Below, piece by piece: positions 43,560 through 53,522 of a stretch of 64,000 nt of DNA. Made by a program: the position numbers and the translations under genes. Below the pieces are notes generated by a model, which was given only the letters and a program-made list of their open reading frames with translations, was not told the DNA's origin and did no database searches. The stretch spans positions 1-64,000 of the forward strand of contig CAKVLR010000003.1 in NCBI GenBank assembly GCA_934757855.1, given 5' to 3'. The stretch is from an uncultured Clostridia bacterium (GTDB taxonomy: Bacteria; Bacillota; Clostridia; Christensenellales; UBA1242). Numbering within the stretch: position 1 is the first letter of the stretch; every line of letters begins with the position of its first letter.

Positions 43560-44267
43560 TTAGTCCGCATACAACTTTTTGACACTTACTTGTGCGCGCA
43601 CGGTTTCAAGCGCCTTCTTTTCCAACCTACTGATATAACTGCGTGAAATGCCCAGTTTTTTCGCTACTTCACGCTGAGTGTAAGCCACTTTACCGCCTAT
43701 ACCATAGCGCATACATAGTATTTGATATTCCCTATCAGAAAGCGAGTTGCGAATAATTTTGATAAGTTTTTCGGTCAAAATATTATTTTCCACCATTTCC
43801 ATAATATCAGTATCTAGGTCACAAATTACATCTGCAAGCATAATTTCATTACCATCTTTTTCCGTGCCGATTGTTTCTTCGAGTGAAATATTGCCTTGAT
43901 GTTTCTTATTTGCTCTAAATAACATCAAAATTTCATTTTCTATGCAACGCGCAGCATAGGTGGAAAGTTGCGCGCCTTTATCAGGTGAATAACTGTTTAT
44001 TGCCTTAATTAAGCCGATTGCCCCAACAGAAATCAAATCATCTGCCTCTTTTGAACTATTGCTGTATTTCTTAACAATATGAGCAACCAACCGCAAGTTA
44101 TGCGAAACTAACACACTTTTGGCATTTTGGTCACCTTGTTGCAATAATTGAATGTATTTTTTCTCCTCCTCTGGCGAAAGAGTTTTTGGAAAACTTGAAG
44201 CGTGGTCCACATACGATGAAAATAGCATTATTTTGTTCATAAAAGCGACAAATGTTTCTATTATCAA
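43560..44267 (-). CDS. sigK: RNA polymerase sigma-K factor (mother-cell sporulation)
   Basis: Late mother-cell sigma factor. 235 residues from a TTG at 44267, placed seven bases after GGAGGTG. The N-terminal 20 residues (IIETFVAFMNKIMLFSSY) resemble the pro-sequence removed by SpoIVFB. Region 2 has NLRLVAHIVKKY and SVGAIGLIKAI; region 4 ends SRSYISRLEKKALE. The gene is uninterrupted, so no skin-type excision element lies in it. Sigma-F/G/E are less like the sequence. The 44309 in-frame ATG lacks a good ribosome site. Confidence 0.9.
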   Translation of the reverse strand: MIIETFVAFMNKIMLFSSYVDHASSFPKTLSPEEEKKYIQLLQQGDQNAKSVLVSHNLRLVAHIVKKYSNSSKEADDLISVGAIGLIKAINSYSPDKGAQLSTYAARCIENEILMLFRANKKHQGNISLEETIGTEKDGNEIMLADVICDLDTDIMEMVENNILTEKLIKIIRNSLSDREYQILCMRYGIGGKVAYTQREVAKKLGISRSYISRLEKKALETVRAQVSVKKLYAD

Positions 44268-44336
44268 ATATTCACCTCCAAATTTAATAAATAATATATA
44301 TGAAGGCAAATCACAAAAATTGCTTGTCCAACTAAA

Positions 44337-44768
44337 TTATTTGTAACGAGGCGGATATAAATTATGCTTTAAAATCGGCTTTTTTATTTTCTTTTTATTC
44401 TTTATTGTATTTTTTATTGCTAAATACAATTCAAACAACCCTATAAATATCAAAAATATACCAAACAGTAGTCCTAGCGTTTCGCTTTTTATTCTACCCA
44501 CAAATAATGCGGAAACTACCGCAGTCGCAATCGCTGGACCGATAATAATAGCAAAAATTTTGTAATCTATGAGTTTATTTTTGGCGTGAATTATAACCGC
44601 AATTATGCCAGTAGGTATGAATACCAAAAGGTTCATTGCTTGCGCTAAATGCTGTTCTACGCCTAAAAACATAGTGAGTATTGGTATTAATAGCGTGCCT
44701 CCACCCATTCCCATTCCGCCCACCAACCCACCAAATAGTCCTGCTATTGATAGAAAATACCAAGGCAT
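44337..44768 (-). CDS. TauE/SafE-type transporter, C-terminal-like half
   Basis: 143 residues, four membrane helices, with the family's GGLVGGMGMGGG near the N-terminus. Typical TauE/SafE carriers are about 250 residues with two such halves in one chain. Here the two halves are separate genes 15 bases apart, probably assembling as a heterodimer. Substrate unknown (sulfite, sulfonate or similar anions in the family). Confidence 0.85.
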   Translation of the reverse strand: MPWYFLSIAGLFGGLVGGMGMGGGTLLIPILTMFLGVEQHLAQAMNLLVFIPTGIIAVIIHAKNKLIDYKIFAIIIGPAIATAVVSALFVGRIKSETLGLLFGIFLIFIGLFELYLAIKNTIKNKKKIKKPILKHNLYPPRYK

Positions 44769-44783
44769 AATTTTTCCTCCTTT

Positions 44784-45140
44784 TTAAAATAACATTCTAA
44801 TTCCTGCAATCATTACTACAAGTGCAAAGATATATTGCAAGATATTATTTGATAAATTTTTGAGTAAATATGCACCCACAACTCCTCCTACAACTGACCC
44901 CAAAGTCGTGTAAAGCACCATATCCCAGTTTACAAATCCGTTTGAATAATACACTATCGCGCTGGCAATACTTATCGGTAGCATTATGAGTATTGCAGTC
45001 GCCTGCGCCTGCTTATTTGACAAACCTATTAAAAGTAATGCTGGCACACATATCATACCTCCGCCTCCACCAAAAAAACCGTTTATGATACCTATAAACA
45101 CGCCCGCAAACAACAGCCCCCATACTTTTTTAGCAGTCAT
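44784..45140 (-). CDS. TauE/SafE-type transporter, N-terminal-like half
   Basis: 118 residues, about four membrane helices, with GIINGFFGGGGGM near the N-terminus. Translated before the 44337 gene, GGAGGATA site upstream. See that entry for the pairing. Tandem half-genes are known in clostridia. Confidence 0.85.
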   Translation of the reverse strand: MTAKKVWGLLFAGVFIGIINGFFGGGGGMICVPALLLIGLSNKQAQATAILIMLPISIASAIVYYSNGFVNWDMVLYTTLGSVVGGVVGAYLLKNLSNNILQYIFALVVMIAGIRMLF

Positions 45141-45203
45141 AACGCGTTATCCTCCAAATATTTTGATAATATTAAATTTATCTACAAAAGTGTGCTTAAA
45201 AAC

Positions 45204-45232
45204 TTGCTTTATTTTGCTTAATGATATATAAT
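45204..45232 (+). promoter_or_regulatory. Promoter of the 45290 gene
   Basis: TTGCTT, 17 bases, perfect TATAAT on the plus strand. Confidence 0.65.
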
Positions 45233-45241
45233 AGGTTGTAT

Positions 45242-45263
45242 ATTATGCGCCGAAATTATGCGC
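45242..45263 (+). promoter_or_regulatory. Direct repeat downstream of the start site
   Basis: ATTATGCGC occurs twice, separated by four bases, starting ten bases after the -10 box. The position suits an operator or 5' leader signal; no binding protein is known. Confidence 0.4.
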
Positions 45264-45289
45264 TTAAAACTATATAAAAGGTAATTAAT

Positions 45290-48200
45290 ATGACTAAAAA
45301 ATGTTTCTCAACTAAAACTTTTATCCTCACTATTATTTTGGTGCTTTCCTTCATTTTTATGCAAAATGCTTGGTTCTTCGCTAGTTTTATTGCACAAAAA
45401 AGCACTTTTGCTAGCAGTGACAATAGTAGCCCAAAATCTACTATTGATGTTAGTGACAACATTAGTAACAACAATTTTGCTAGCACTACTGGTAGTTCGT
45501 TACCCGCTTCCCCTTCAAGTTGGAGCGTTTGGGATTCAAACACCCATATCAAACCTGAGGCTAGTGGTGTAATTGATTTAACACCAAAAACTTACCAAAA
45601 CAACTATGTAGAAAACTACAAACTAGGTGGTTTCTCTACACAACCAGTACAACGAAATGGTGTGACTGAGCAATATGTATTGATGATTAATAGTGGCAAC
45701 AATGGAAGTAAAACCGTTTCTATAAATTACGGTTATAAGACAACATCTGACTTTACGCTTGCTCCAAATAGTTTCTACGCAATCAGTGCTTATGTATTTA
45801 CTAGTAGCAATGCACACGCAAGTGTTTATTTGACTGGTACAGAAGTAGAAAAGACTGCTACAAACGCAATTACTGGTATTACTGCTACTGGTTGGACACA
45901 AGTAACAATTTATGTAGCAACTGGTACTGAAAAAGAAATCAACGCAGGACTACAACTTTTCCTCGGTGAAAAAGGCACTGAAAACACAAGTGCTGGTTAT
46001 GTTTTGTTTGATAATATCACTATGACTCGCTACTCTGGCGACCAATTCAATAAAGTATTAAATAGTTCTCCAAAGTCAACTTTTGTTGATATGCGTCCTA
46101 GTTTTGTGACTGCTGGTAACGATGGTTATGTGGCAAATGGTGACTTTTCTATCGCACTTAACACTGACTGGACACAACAAACATCTAAAAAAGCAAATTC
46201 AGCATACATCGCTGATTTGTCACTTGCTCAAAATATTAACGACAAATATGTAACTATCGGCACAAACCAAAGAGGCAACCAAAATGGTGTGATTTTGAGC
46301 GCTAACGGCGGTTACAACGCGATAAAATCTGCTGATATTGAAATTAAGCAATCACAACTTTACAAGATTTCGTTCTGGGCAAAAGGCGAAATTACTACTG
46401 GAAATATAAACTTCAAGATTAGTGGCAACTTGCCTAGCGAAACTGTGGAAGATGAAACACCTGTTTCTGCTAGCATTACTACCCTTGCTACTGACACAAC
46501 AGCATTAAATAATTACTGGGGACTTTACAGTTTCTATGTGGAGGGCAATCCATTGTTTGACTCAACTGTAAACCTTTACTTAGGCTTAGGTTCTGAGTCT
46601 AGCGATGCTACTGGTTACATTGCCGTAACTGGTATTAAGACCGAAAAAGTGACTACAACTCACAAATCAAACAGTACTTCAAACTCTGCTACCTTGCAAA
46701 TGTTTGGTTCAAATAGTTTGAGTTTTGCAAATGCTTCATTCAACTATGTAAATATTGATGAAGTAAACGCAAACTACCCTTACACTCCTCAAAACTGGAC
46801 AAAAACAAACAGTAATGCAACAGGTATTAGTGGCGTAGTAAATATTGAATCTTCTCGTTGGGCAAATGCTGGATTTAGTTTTGCTCGCCCACAAAAAACT
46901 GGAATTAACGATTCTGACAATGTATTAATGATTCGCAATACAAGCAAGAGTTACCAAAGTTACAAAAGCGACAGTGTAAACTTGTCTGCTAATGGTTATG
47001 CTTTGATTACCGTAGAAGTTAATGCACAAAACCTTACACAAGGTAGTTATGGGTACATTTTTATCAAAAATTCTAATGATGTAATCCTCGCTACTGTAAG
47101 AGTTAGCAACACTTCAAACTGGCAAACATACAAAATTTACTTGCACAACTACTACACTGCACAAGACTTAACCGCTGAATTGGCTCTTGGTACGAGCGAA
47201 AATTTGGCACAAGGCAATATTTATTTTGACAACTGCACAATCGACACAAGTATTACCGAAGAAGATTTTACATCTGCAAAAAGTATGAGTAGCAATGTTA
47301 GCGCAATCGACCTTGTGGCTGACACTTTAACTATGTCAAACTTTGATGGCTCTCCTACCCTTTTTGATGGAAACAATGGCTCAAATACTGACACAAACTA
47401 CCTTGCAAGCGGTATTATGGATGTAAGAAGTTACGAGAGTTACTTTGAGGGCAACCCTACCGCTCCTTCTGCTGACAACAACAAAGTTATGTACATTGGC
47501 TCAACTGAAAATGCATACTACTACTTTGCCAGCAAATTGACTTACAAGTTCACTTCTGGCACTTACTACAAATTTACTGTAAAAGTTAGGACTGTAAACA
47601 TTACTCCTGATGCCGAAGGCGAATACAACGATGAAGGTATGCCAATAATTCACGGTGCTAGTATCGCGATTAGCGGTATCGACAAGAGTTTTACTGGAAT
47701 TAATACAGGTAAAGAAAGTAACGCAGGCTTTGATGACCCACTAAACACTTGGACTGAATACACAATGTATATCAACACAGCCGAAGATGTAAATGGTACA
47801 ATTCAACTAGGTTTGGGAAACAGCACAATGCTTACCGCTGGTTATGCTTTCTTTGCTGACTTGCAAGTTATCTCTATGACCGAAGATGAGTACAAGAGCG
47901 CTACTGTTGGTCTAGATGAAAACAACTTACCTAACAACATTTTACTTGCTACAAACACAACAACTGATGAAGATGATAACACAAACACTTACAACTCAAT
48001 CGACTGGTTTGCTATCCCTACTATCATTATTGCAGTAGCAGTAATTGTTGCAGTAGTTGGCTTCTTTATCAAGAAAATATATGCAAATAGACCTAGAAAA
48101 ACTGCTACAATCAACAACAATTACGACCGTTTGCAAACTTTGATGAAAGATGTTGACCGTCGTGAACGCAAGACTGCTATCACTCACAAAATTAAATTGT

Positions 48201-48517
48201 TGCACGAAGAATTGGAACAATCAAAACAATTCTTGCAACAAGAAAGCGAAGAACTCGAAAGACAAACTCACGCATACAATACCGCAAAAGAGATTGCACA
48301 AGATAGTCCTAATGTGGAAGTTGAATTGCCTGATGTTAAGGCTATTGAGGAATCTATCCGTATTCAACAAGACAAGATTGAACAAATCGAACTAGATATC
48401 AAAATTTTGGAAGATGAACGCAACCGCATCAACAGACAGGCAAAACGCGATATTGAAAGTTTCGATAAGCAAGAAAAACAAAATTCTAAATCAAAAAATA
48501 TCAAAACTAGGAAATAA
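45290..48517 (+). CDS. Giant surface protein, repeats of beta domains, coiled-coil tail
   Basis: 1075 residues, alone on the plus strand. Signal sequence (FILTIILVLSFIFM), then four similar units of about 170-200 residues, each ending in a motif like GYVLFDNIT, YIAVTGIK, NIYFDNCTI or YAFFADLQV, resembling carbohydrate-binding-like beta sandwiches. A membrane helix (about 904-928, FAIPTIIIAVAVIVAVVGFF) follows, then a cytoplasmic coiled coil to the end. No LPXTG. Role may be wall binding or adhesion; not proven. Confidence 0.8.
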   Translation: MTKKCFSTKTFILTIILVLSFIFMQNAWFFASFIAQKSTFASSDNSSPKSTIDVSDNISNNNFASTTGSSLPASPSSWSVWDSNTHIKPEASGVIDLTPKTYQNNYVENYKLGGFSTQPVQRNGVTEQYVLMINSGNNGSKTVSINYGYKTTSDFTLAPNSFYAISAYVFTSSNAHASVYLTGTEVEKTATNAITGITATGWTQVTIYVATGTEKEINAGLQLFLGEKGTENTSAGYVLFDNITMTRYSGDQFNKVLNSSPKSTFVDMRPSFVTAGNDGYVANGDFSIALNTDWTQQTSKKANSAYIADLSLAQNINDKYVTIGTNQRGNQNGVILSANGGYNAIKSADIEIKQSQLYKISFWAKGEITTGNINFKISGNLPSETVEDETPVSASITTLATDTTALNNYWGLYSFYVEGNPLFDSTVNLYLGLGSESSDATGYIAVTGIKTEKVTTTHKSNSTSNSATLQMFGSNSLSFANASFNYVNIDEVNANYPYTPQNWTKTNSNATGISGVVNIESSRWANAGFSFARPQKTGINDSDNVLMIRNTSKSYQSYKSDSVNLSANGYALITVEVNAQNLTQGSYGYIFIKNSNDVILATVRVSNTSNWQTYKIYLHNYYTAQDLTAELALGTSENLAQGNIYFDNCTIDTSITEEDFTSAKSMSSNVSAIDLVADTLTMSNFDGSPTLFDGNNGSNTDTNYLASGIMDVRSYESYFEGNPTAPSADNNKVMYIGSTENAYYYFASKLTYKFTSGTYYKFTVKVRTVNITPDAEGEYNDEGMPIIHGASIAISGIDKSFTGINTGKESNAGFDDPLNTWTEYTMYINTAEDVNGTIQLGLGNSTMLTAGYAFFADLQVISMTEDEYKSATVGLDENNLPNNILLATNTTTDEDDNTNTYNSIDWFAIPTIIIAVAVIVAVVGFFIKKIYANRPRKTATINNNYDRLQTLMKDVDRRERKTAITHKIKLLHEELEQSKQFLQQESEELERQTHAYNTAKEIAQDSPNVEVELPDVKAIEESIRIQQDKIEQIELDIKILEDERNRINRQAKRDIESFDKQEKQNSKSKNIKTRK

Positions 48518-48546
48518 CCACCACTTATTCCCTATCTATGATTAAA

Positions 48547-48588
48547 AAAAATAACATATTGAAACTCAAATCAATATGTTATTTTTTA
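48547..48588. terminator. Bidirectional terminator
   Basis: AATAACATATTGA and TCAATATGTTATT form the stem, flanked by A- and T-runs. It serves the plus-strand gene at 45290-48517 and, on the other strand, uvrA. Confidence 0.85.
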
Positions 48589-48600
48589 TTTATAATAATT

Positions 48601-51423
48601 TTACTTTTTTAACATTTTAGCCAAAAATCTACCAGTATGGCTAATAGGTGATTTTGCGATTTCCTCTGGTGTACCTTTTGCTATTACTTGTCCACCACCG
48701 CTACCACCTTCTGGTCCTATGTCCAAAATATAGTCCGCAACTTTTATGACATCAAGATTGTGTTCAATTACTATAACAGTATTGCCCGCATCAACAAGCC
48801 TATCCATAATTTTGACAAGTTTATCGACATCGTAAATATGCAAACCAGTGGTTGGCTCATCTAAAATATATACAGTTTTCCCCGTACTCTTTTTAGATAA
48901 TTCAGTCGCTAATTTTACGCGTTGCGCCTCACCACCACTCAAAGTAGTTGCCGCCTGCCCCAATTTTATATAACCTAGACCAACATCATATAAGGCTTGA
49001 ATTTTTGACTTGATTTGTGATTGATTTTCAAAGAATGTCAACGCATCTTCAACAGTCATTTCTAGCACATCATAAATGCTTTTGCCCTTATATTTTACCT
49101 CCAAAGTTTCACGGTTGTATCGCCTACCTTTACAAACTTCACAAGGCACATACACATCAGGCAAAAAGTACATTTCAATCTTCTTGATACCGTCACCACA
49201 GCAAGCCTCACAACGCCCACCAGACACATTAAAACTAAATCTACCAGGCAAATACCCTCTTTCTTTTGCATCAGGAGTGGAGGCAAAAAGTTCACGAATT
49301 TGTGTAAACACACCTGTATAAGTCGCAGGATTTGACCTAGGAGTACGCCCAATAGGGCTTTGGTCAATAGCAATTACTTTGTCCACATTTTGCAAGCCCG
49401 AAATACTATCATAGCGCCCCTCAGCCATTGTGCTACCATTGAGTCTATTTGAAAGTGCAGGGTAAAGAATGTCAGTGATTAAACTACTCTTACCACTACC
49501 ACTCACACCAGTTACACAGGTAAACACACCTAATGGAAAATCAACATCAATGTTTTTGAGGTTATTCTCGCGCGCGCCCTTAATCGAAATAAACTCGCCT
49601 GTTCCTTTCCTACGAACGGCTGGCACTTCAACTTTCAACTTTCCGCTTAAATATTTACCAGTAATTGAATTTGGATTGTCCTCAATTTCCTTTAAAGTAC
49701 CGCAAGCGACCAAAGTTCCGCCTCTCTCACCCGCAAAAGGACCAATATCTACCAAATAATCGGCTTCGCGCATTGTGTCCTCATCGTGTTCTACCACAAT
49801 CAAGGTATTCCCCAAATCGCGCAAGTGCTTTAAAGTTGCTATCAATTTATCATTATCGCGTTGGTGTAAACCTATACTAGGTTCGTCCAAAATGTAGATT
49901 ACCCCAGTAAGCCCGCTACCGATTTGGGTCGCAAGCCTAATACGCTGAGATTCACCACCACTCAAACTCCCCGCACTGCGCGACAAAGTCAAATAGTTTA
50001 ATCCAACATCACGCAAAAAGTTTAGTCGCGCTTTAATTTCTTTTACAATTTGATTAGCAATTAAATTTTGAGCCTCTGAAAATTCATTTTTCTCGAAAAA
50101 TTCATATAACTCATCAATACTTAGGTTACAAAGTTGGGTAATGTTTTTATCAAAAATTGTTACTGCAAGCGCAACATCTCGCAAGCGTTCGCCGTGACAA
50201 ACTTTACAAGGCTTGTCGCGCATATATTTTGCAATTTCACCCTTTATATACTCGCTCGTAGATTCACGGTAACGGCGTTCCAAATTTGGAATAATTCCTT
50301 CAAAGGAACCGCGCGTGTTTCCTGAAAATCTGCGAGTATTCCACTCAATGTCCAATTCTTCACCGCAATTTCCATAAAACAAAATGTCAGTGACTTCTTT
50401 TGGCAATTCGCTAAATGGAATATCAAGGCTAAAATGATATTTGTTGCTCAACGCCTCAAAATAACTTTGCGAAAATAAACCAGTGTCCAAATTCCAGCCC
50501 GATACCTTAATTGCGCCTTCGCGAATAGATTTTGACCTATCTTTTACTATCAAATCAGGGTCAATTTCGCTCGTAAAGCCTAAGCCGTGACATTCTGGAC
50601 AAGCACCAAACGGACTGTTAAAACTAAACAAACGCGGAGTAATTTCTTCGATACCTATACCACAATGTTGACAAGCAAATTGATTACTAAACACAAATTG
50701 TCTCTCAGGAGTCACTATCACTACCAATCCGTTTGCAGTTTTAAGCGCAGTTTCGATACTTTCAGTAAGTCTTTTTTCTATGTCCTCTTTCATTACTATT
50801 CGGTCAACAACAACGGAAATAGAGTGTTTTTTATTTTTGTCAAGAGTAACATCTTCATCTAATGTATAAATATTGCCGTCAATATCCACACGCGAAAAGC
50901 CGCTCTTGCGAATAACATCTAACACCTTGATGTGTTCGCCTTTTTGACCGCGAATGACTGGCGCAAGCACCATAATTTTTTCGCCTAATTGCAATTCTTC
51001 TTTCAATTTGTCCACCATTTGGTCAACAGTCTGCTTTGCAACAGGTCTATGACATTTTGGACAATGTGGCATACCTACACGAGCAAACAACAAACGCAAA
51101 TAGTCGTAAATTTCAGTTACCGTTCCCACTGTCGAGCGCGGATTGTTGCTAGTAGTCTTTTGGTCTATACTAATCGCTGGACTTAGCCCTTCGATACTAT
51201 CAACATCAGGTTTTTGCATTTGCCCCAAAAATTGTCGCGCATAACTTGACAGCGACTCCACATAACGGCGTTGCCCTTCGGCATAAATGGTGTCAAATGC
51301 CAAAGTTGACTTACCGCTACCACTCACGCCCGTAAAAACGACAAGTTTATTGCGCGGAATAGTCAAATCCACATTTTTTAGATTATTTTCTTTCGCACCT
51401 TTAATAATTATATTGTCTTGCAT
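48601..51423 (-). CDS. uvrA: UvrABC excinuclease subunit A
   Basis: ATP-binding damage sensor of nucleotide excision repair. 940 residues. Two ABC ATPase modules with Walker A GVSGSGKST near residue 33 and GVSGSGKSS near residue 640, and two ABC signatures (SLSGGESQR, TLSGGEAQR). Two zinc-type Cys clusters (CPKC near residue 120, CEVC near residue 770). It starts one base after uvrB's stop. Confidence 0.98.
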   Translation of the reverse strand: MQDNIIIKGAKENNLKNVDLTIPRNKLVVFTGVSGSGKSTLAFDTIYAEGQRRYVESLSSYARQFLGQMQKPDVDSIEGLSPAISIDQKTTSNNPRSTVGTVTEIYDYLRLLFARVGMPHCPKCHRPVAKQTVDQMVDKLKEELQLGEKIMVLAPVIRGQKGEHIKVLDVIRKSGFSRVDIDGNIYTLDEDVTLDKNKKHSISVVVDRIVMKEDIEKRLTESIETALKTANGLVVIVTPERQFVFSNQFACQHCGIGIEEITPRLFSFNSPFGACPECHGLGFTSEIDPDLIVKDRSKSIREGAIKVSGWNLDTGLFSQSYFEALSNKYHFSLDIPFSELPKEVTDILFYGNCGEELDIEWNTRRFSGNTRGSFEGIIPNLERRYRESTSEYIKGEIAKYMRDKPCKVCHGERLRDVALAVTIFDKNITQLCNLSIDELYEFFEKNEFSEAQNLIANQIVKEIKARLNFLRDVGLNYLTLSRSAGSLSGGESQRIRLATQIGSGLTGVIYILDEPSIGLHQRDNDKLIATLKHLRDLGNTLIVVEHDEDTMREADYLVDIGPFAGERGGTLVACGTLKEIEDNPNSITGKYLSGKLKVEVPAVRRKGTGEFISIKGARENNLKNIDVDFPLGVFTCVTGVSGSGKSSLITDILYPALSNRLNGSTMAEGRYDSISGLQNVDKVIAIDQSPIGRTPRSNPATYTGVFTQIRELFASTPDAKERGYLPGRFSFNVSGGRCEACCGDGIKKIEMYFLPDVYVPCEVCKGRRYNRETLEVKYKGKSIYDVLEMTVEDALTFFENQSQIKSKIQALYDVGLGYIKLGQAATTLSGGEAQRVKLATELSKKSTGKTVYILDEPTTGLHIYDVDKLVKIMDRLVDAGNTVIVIEHNLDVIKVADYILDIGPEGGSGGGQVIAKGTPEEIAKSPISHTGRFLAKMLKK

Positions 51424-53394
51424 TTATTTCCCTTCTTTTAATAATTTGCGTAAATAATTCAACTGTTCGCGCAACTCGATTGCTTTTTCAAATTCAAGAT
51501 TTTTACTTGCAACTTGCATAAGACCTTTTATTCTGTCAATCTCGGCTCGCAAATCTTTATCTTCGACTTTTTCTTTATTATAATCTATTTTTTTAGTAAT
51601 TTCAATAGTGTTTTTGATTTCTTTTATAATCGTTTTTGGAGTTATGCCGTGCGCTTTGTTGTAGTCTTGTTGAATTTTTCTACGATGCTCGGTGACATCA
51701 ATCGCGCGTTTCATACTATCGGTCATATTGTCCGCGTACATAATAACCTTTGCATCGGCATTTCTTGCCGCACGGCCGATAATCTGTATAAGTGAGGTGT
51801 CACTACGCAAAAATCCTTCTTTGTCTGCATCAAGTATAGCAACTAATCTAACCTCAGGCAAATCTAACCCCTCACGCAACAAATTGATACCAACAATAAC
51901 ATCAAAATCACCCGCGCGTAAGCCATTTATTATCTCAATACGCTCCAAAGTGTCTATTTCACTGTGCAAATATTTAACTTTTATGCCGTGTTCCATAAAG
52001 AATGTAGTCAAGTCCTCAGCCATTCTTTTTGTCAAAGTAGTCACTAGCACCCTACCGCCCACTTCGACAGTCTTGAATATTTCACCCATTAAGTCATCAA
52101 TTTGCCCTTTTGTCTTGCGAATTTCGATTTCAGGGTCCACAAGTCCCGTAGGACGAATAATTTGTTCCACCACTTGTCCAGCGTTATCTAATTCGTATTT
52201 TGCAGGAGTCGCAGAAACGCAAATCATTTGCCCTATGCGCGCATCAAACTCATCAAAAGTAAGTGGTCTATTGTCATATGCCGATGGCAATCTAAAACCA
52301 TACTCAACTAAATTTTTCTTTCGCGCAAGGTCACCATTGTACATACCGCGCACCTGAGGCAATGTAATGTGTGACTCATCAACAAAAGTTACAAAATCAT
52401 CTGGGAAATAGTCTAATAGCACATAGGGCGCCTCTCCCGCTTTTCTACCATCAAAATACCTAGAATAGTTCTCAATTCCATTGCAATAGCCCATTTCTTG
52501 TATCATTTCCACATCGTGTGCAACGCGTTCTTTAATTCTTTGCGCCTCAATTAGTTTGCCTTGCGCGGTAAACTCTTGTTCCGCAATTTCAGCATCAGCC
52601 TTAATTTGTTTCAATGCAATATCAAGATTTTCATCACTTACACCAAAGTGAGTTGCTGGAAAAAGCAAAAAATGCTCCAAAGTGTTGATTTTTGTGCCAG
52701 TTAGCGGGTCAAATTCAAAAATTCGCTCTATTGTGTCGCCAAAAAACTCAATTCTCACGGCTATTTCACTACTATAAGATGGGAAAACATCAAGAGTATC
52801 GCCTTTTAGTCTAAAACACGAACGCGCAAAATCAACATCGTTTCTCTCATAACGCATAGAAATCAATTTTTGCACCACTTTGCGCATATCTACTTCTTGA
52901 TTAACGCGCACACTTAGCCCCATATTGTAGTAAGTTTCAGGGTTGCCCAAACCATAAATACAAGACACCGAAGCAACTACAATTACATCTCTGCGTTCCA
53001 ACAGCGAGCAAGTGGCACTATGGCGCAATTTATCAATCTCATCGTTGATTGCCAAATCTTTTTCAATATAAGTATCACTACTAGGTATGTAGGCTTCTGG
53101 CTGATAGTAGTCATAATAAGATACAAAATATTCCACGCGGTTGTGAGGAAAAAACTCTCTAAACTCGTTACACAACTGAGCAGCAAGTGTTTTGTTGTGT
53201 GCAAGAACTAACGCTGGTCTGTTTAATTTCGCAATCACATTCGCCATAGTAAAAGTCTTACCACTACCAGTCACACCTAACAAAACTTGCTCGCGCAAGC
53301 CATCGTTTATACCTTCTACCAACTTTTCGATAGCTTCTGGCTGGTCGCCAGTCGGTTGATAATTTGATACCAATTCGAACTTTTTTTCTTCCAT
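51424..53394 (-). CDS. uvrB: UvrABC excinuclease subunit B
   Basis: Helicase-like damage verifier. 656 residues. Walker A GVTGSGKTFTM, beta-hairpin YYDYYQPEAYIP, helicase motifs IGRAARNA, and a C-terminal UVR domain. Own promoter at 53442-53470. uvrB and uvrA form one transcript; uvrC is not in the window. No LexA box of the usual CGAAC/GTTCG form was seen. Confidence 0.98.
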   Translation of the reverse strand: MEEKKFELVSNYQPTGDQPEAIEKLVEGINDGLREQVLLGVTGSGKTFTMANVIAKLNRPALVLAHNKTLAAQLCNEFREFFPHNRVEYFVSYYDYYQPEAYIPSSDTYIEKDLAINDEIDKLRHSATCSLLERRDVIVVASVSCIYGLGNPETYYNMGLSVRVNQEVDMRKVVQKLISMRYERNDVDFARSCFRLKGDTLDVFPSYSSEIAVRIEFFGDTIERIFEFDPLTGTKINTLEHFLLFPATHFGVSDENLDIALKQIKADAEIAEQEFTAQGKLIEAQRIKERVAHDVEMIQEMGYCNGIENYSRYFDGRKAGEAPYVLLDYFPDDFVTFVDESHITLPQVRGMYNGDLARKKNLVEYGFRLPSAYDNRPLTFDEFDARIGQMICVSATPAKYELDNAGQVVEQIIRPTGLVDPEIEIRKTKGQIDDLMGEIFKTVEVGGRVLVTTLTKRMAEDLTTFFMEHGIKVKYLHSEIDTLERIEIINGLRAGDFDVIVGINLLREGLDLPEVRLVAILDADKEGFLRSDTSLIQIIGRAARNADAKVIMYADNMTDSMKRAIDVTEHRRKIQQDYNKAHGITPKTIIKEIKNTIEITKKIDYNKEKVEDKDLRAEIDRIKGLMQVASKNLEFEKAIELREQLNYLRKLLKEGK

Positions 53395-53441
53395 AATTCC
53401 CCTATTTTACATAATTTAGTATTTCCAAATGCTATAATAAT

Positions 53442-53470
53442 ATTATACCACAAAATTAGAACATTTGCAA
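53442..53470 (-). promoter_or_regulatory. Promoter of uvrBA
   Basis: TTGCAA, 17 bases, perfect TATAAT on the minus strand. Confidence 0.7.
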
Positions 53471-53478
53471 TATAAAAA

Positions 53479-53503
53479 TAAAGAGAGATTGCTCTCTCTT
53501 TAA
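53479..53503 (-). terminator. Terminator of the 53523 gene
   Basis: AAAGAGAGA and TCTCTCTTT pair around TTGC, followed by a T-rich stretch. Confidence 0.65.
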
Positions 53504-53522
53504 ATTTAATATTTAACCGAAA

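Noticed and set aside
53395..53522. LexA/DinR box before uvrB
   Set aside because: No CGAAC...GTTCG-type palindrome is present near the uvrB promoter.
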